Source: SZAS-79 sp963844255
GTDB taxonomy: Bacteria; Pseudomonadota; Gammaproteobacteria; Burkholderiales; SG8-39
NCBI GenBank assembly: GCA_963844255.1
Contig: CAWJNP010000008.1
Coordinates: 8,317 to 72,316, forward strand
Direction: 5' to 3'
DNA: 64,000 nt
The position numbers were made by a program, and so were the translations under genes. The notes beneath the pieces are model-generated. The model ran no database searches. It was given only the letters and a program-made list of their open reading frames with translations, and had not been told where the DNA came from. Of the stretch, positions 62,663-64,000 are shown in pieces (the first letter of the stretch is position 1; each line of letters starts with the position of its first letter).

Positions 62663-62712
62663 GCTGCGCCTTGCCTCGGGCCGTGAGGGGGAGCGATGTT
62701 AGCATCGGGCGC

Positions 62713-63508
62713 ATGATAGGCATTGGAAAGTCTCTGTTTCTCGCGCTCGTGAGCCTGTTCAACCGGCACATGCTCTGGCTGATGGTCTGGCCGGTGCTTG
62801 GGTTCGCTCGCGTTCTGGGGGATTGCGGCCCTGCTGCTGTGGGGACGCACCGCGGTGTGGATTGCCAGCCGTCTGGGCGACGTGATGAAGCCCATGGTCG
62901 ACTACGTGCCGTTCGATTTCTCCGGCGTGATGCTGTTCTCCGCGCATGTGATGCTGATCCTGCTTTTCGTGCCCCTGGTCTATCTCACGGCGCTGCTGAT
63001 CCTCGGGATACTCGGCATGGACGCGATGGTCGAACACGTCGCAGCGAAGCACTATCCGGGGCTCGCGCGGCGCCAGGGCGGCAGCACCGCCGGCAGCGTG
63101 TGGAACAGCGTGGTTGCGCTGTGCGGCCTGGTGCTCCTGTTCCTCGTCACCCTGCCGTTGCTGCTGATCCCGCCGCTGTGGGCGATGGTGCCGGTCGCGG
63201 TGATGGGCTGGGTCAACCAGAAAATCCTGCGCTACGACGCACTCGCCGCGCATGCGAGCGCAGGCGAGATGCAGGAGGTGTTCAAGTCGCGCGGCAGTTC
63301 GCTCTACCTGCTCGGCCTGATCCTCGCGCTGGTGGCCTACGTGCCGGTGGTCGGACTGTTTGCGCCGATGCTGTTTGCGCTCGCCTTCATCCACCTGTGC
63401 CTCGGGTCGCTGCGCGATCTGCGCGGTGCGCCGATCGAGGGTGAGGTGGTCGAGGGCGGCGCCGCCTCCGGCAATGTCATCGAGGGCCGCGTCATCGATC
63501 GATCCTGA
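62713..63508 (+). CDS. EI24-domain (CysZ-like) membrane protein, one-base frameshift near 62805
   Basis: About 265 residues, with four to six hydrophobic spans. Frame 1 gives MIGIGKSLFLALVSLFNRHMLWLMVWPVLG and frame 2 continues with LAFWGIAALLLWGRTAVWIASRLGDV. One extra T (GGTTCG in place of GGTCG) near 62805 would join them. The pattern with YAL-type loops, MDAMVEHVAAKHYPGL and a C-terminal LFALAFIHLCLGSLRDLR is of EI24/CysZ-like proteins. A role in transport is not established. Confidence 0.83.
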
Positions 63509-63540
63509 TCGACCGATCCTGAGTCGGTGCGCCTGACCGT

Positions 63541-63999
63541 CTAACGCGCGGCTGTAATCCTGCACGGCACGCCGCGCGTGTCCGCCGAGCCGCTCGCGGG
63601 ATCGTAGGGCCCCGCGTAGCTCAGCGCCGCATTGATGTTGATGTCGAGCGCGCCGAATTCCGGGCCCGCAGCCTCGGGCAGCCACCAGCCCATGCCGGTG
63701 ACCACGATGCCCGGCGCTGTCGCATCGGTCACGTGTGCTTTCACGCGGCAGGCGCCCTGGCCGCGCGGCGTTTCCACCTGCACCCAGTCGCCGTCGGCGA
63801 CGCCGAGTTCGCGTGCGGTGTCCGGGTGCATCTTCAGCAGCGGGTCGGGCGAGACCTTGCGGGCCCAGGCCTGCTCGCGAAAGCGCGAGTGGTGGTAGGT
63901 CTTCTCGCGCAGGCCCGTCTGCAGCGTGTAGGGGTAGGCGGGGTCATCCACCGTGGATGCGCCCGTGGGCACCCAGTCGGGCAGCGGATCGAGCCCTGC
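63541..63999 (-). CDS. Molybdopterin oxidoreductase, C-terminal part (runs off the window)
   Basis: 153 residues to the window edge, with the frame open to its end. Contains the molydopterin dinucleotide-binding domain typical of DMSO-reductase-family catalytic subunits: TYHHSRFREQAWARKVSPDPLLKMHPDTARELGVADGDWVQVETPRGQGACRVKAHVTDATAPGIVV and a C-terminal GGW-like GWWLPE segment with NINAAL. The active-site and Fe-S parts are outside the window, so substrate cannot be stated. Confidence 0.88.
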   Translation of the reverse strand, partial: AGLDPLPDWVPTGASTVDDPAYPYTLQTGLREKTYHHSRFREQAWARKVSPDPLLKMHPDTARELGVADGDWVQVETPRGQGACRVKAHVTDATAPGIVVTGMGWWLPEAAGPEFGALDININAALSYAGPYDPASGSADTRGVPCRITAAR

Positions 64000-64000
64000 G

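Overview
The window looks like a chromosomal contig piece from a GC-rich, PHB-making betaproteobacterium. The support is the glyA-nrdR-ribD-ribE order, rdgC, a phaB-type acetoacetyl-CoA reductase, an FhaC/FHA-type two-partner secretion locus with an extended signal peptide, and codon use that almost avoids TTA, CTA and TCA. No tRNA, rRNA, CRISPR array or prophage was recognised by eye. No computation or database search was run, so family names come from motif recognition.

Layout. 1-5.2 kb: a histidine kinase, two response regulators and a long GAF/PAS/GGDEF/EAL c-di-GMP protein, all crossed by many single-base frameshifts. 5.3-8.9 kb (minus): a tight four-gene operon of nitronate monooxygenase, enoyl-CoA hydratase, a PanB-like protein without PanB metal ligands, and a YghU-type glutathione transferase. 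9.0-12.0 kb: an orphan CbbQ/NorQ - CbbO/NorD pair. 12.3-15.7 kb: glyA-nrdR-ribD-ribE. 15.7-18.2 kb: a lipoprotein, a Ser/Thr kinase with a cyclic-nucleotide-binding domain, and a ClpP-fold periplasmic protein. 18.3-25 kb: a branched-chain-type ABC uptake operon in which LivM, LivG and LivF are one polypeptide, followed by a NodB/PuuE-type deacetylase and faced by a divergent 2OG-Fe(II) oxygenase. 25-30 kb: TPR protein, cupin, formamidase-like hydrolase, an unrecognised 488-residue membrane-anchored protein and a sulfotransferase. 30.2-42.6 kb: tpsB, a 3325-residue GLUG/YDG-repeat exoprotein (tpsA) and a FecR-domain protein, overlapping or closely spaced. 42.7-47.5 kb: two convergent adenylate-forming enzymes bracketed by duplicated FecR tails, rhodanese, phaB and a truncated IS5 transposase. 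47.8-53.2 kb: DUF3014, two small proteins, rdgC, a PAS-HD-GYP protein, a small membrane protein and a Lys/Ala-repeat periplasmic protein. 53.3-60.9 kb: hrpA, a HI1419/HI1420-type toxin-antitoxin module, a CDGSH ferredoxin-like protein, a TetR-SRPBCC-VOC operon and a GNAT gene. 61.0-64 kb: VOC protein, class III cyclase, EI24-type membrane protein and the C-terminus of a molybdopterin oxidoreductase.

Connections. Second-messenger signalling recurs: GGDEF/EAL and HD-GYP for c-di-GMP, and a class III cyclase plus a kinase with a cNMP-type domain for cyclic nucleotides. The most unusual items are the LivMGF triple fusion, the giant modular TPS exoprotein with its FecR partner, the PanB-like catabolic operon, and two recombination scars where gene 3' tails are duplicated: FecR tails around the ligase pair, and hrpA and GNAT tails around the toxin-antitoxin module.
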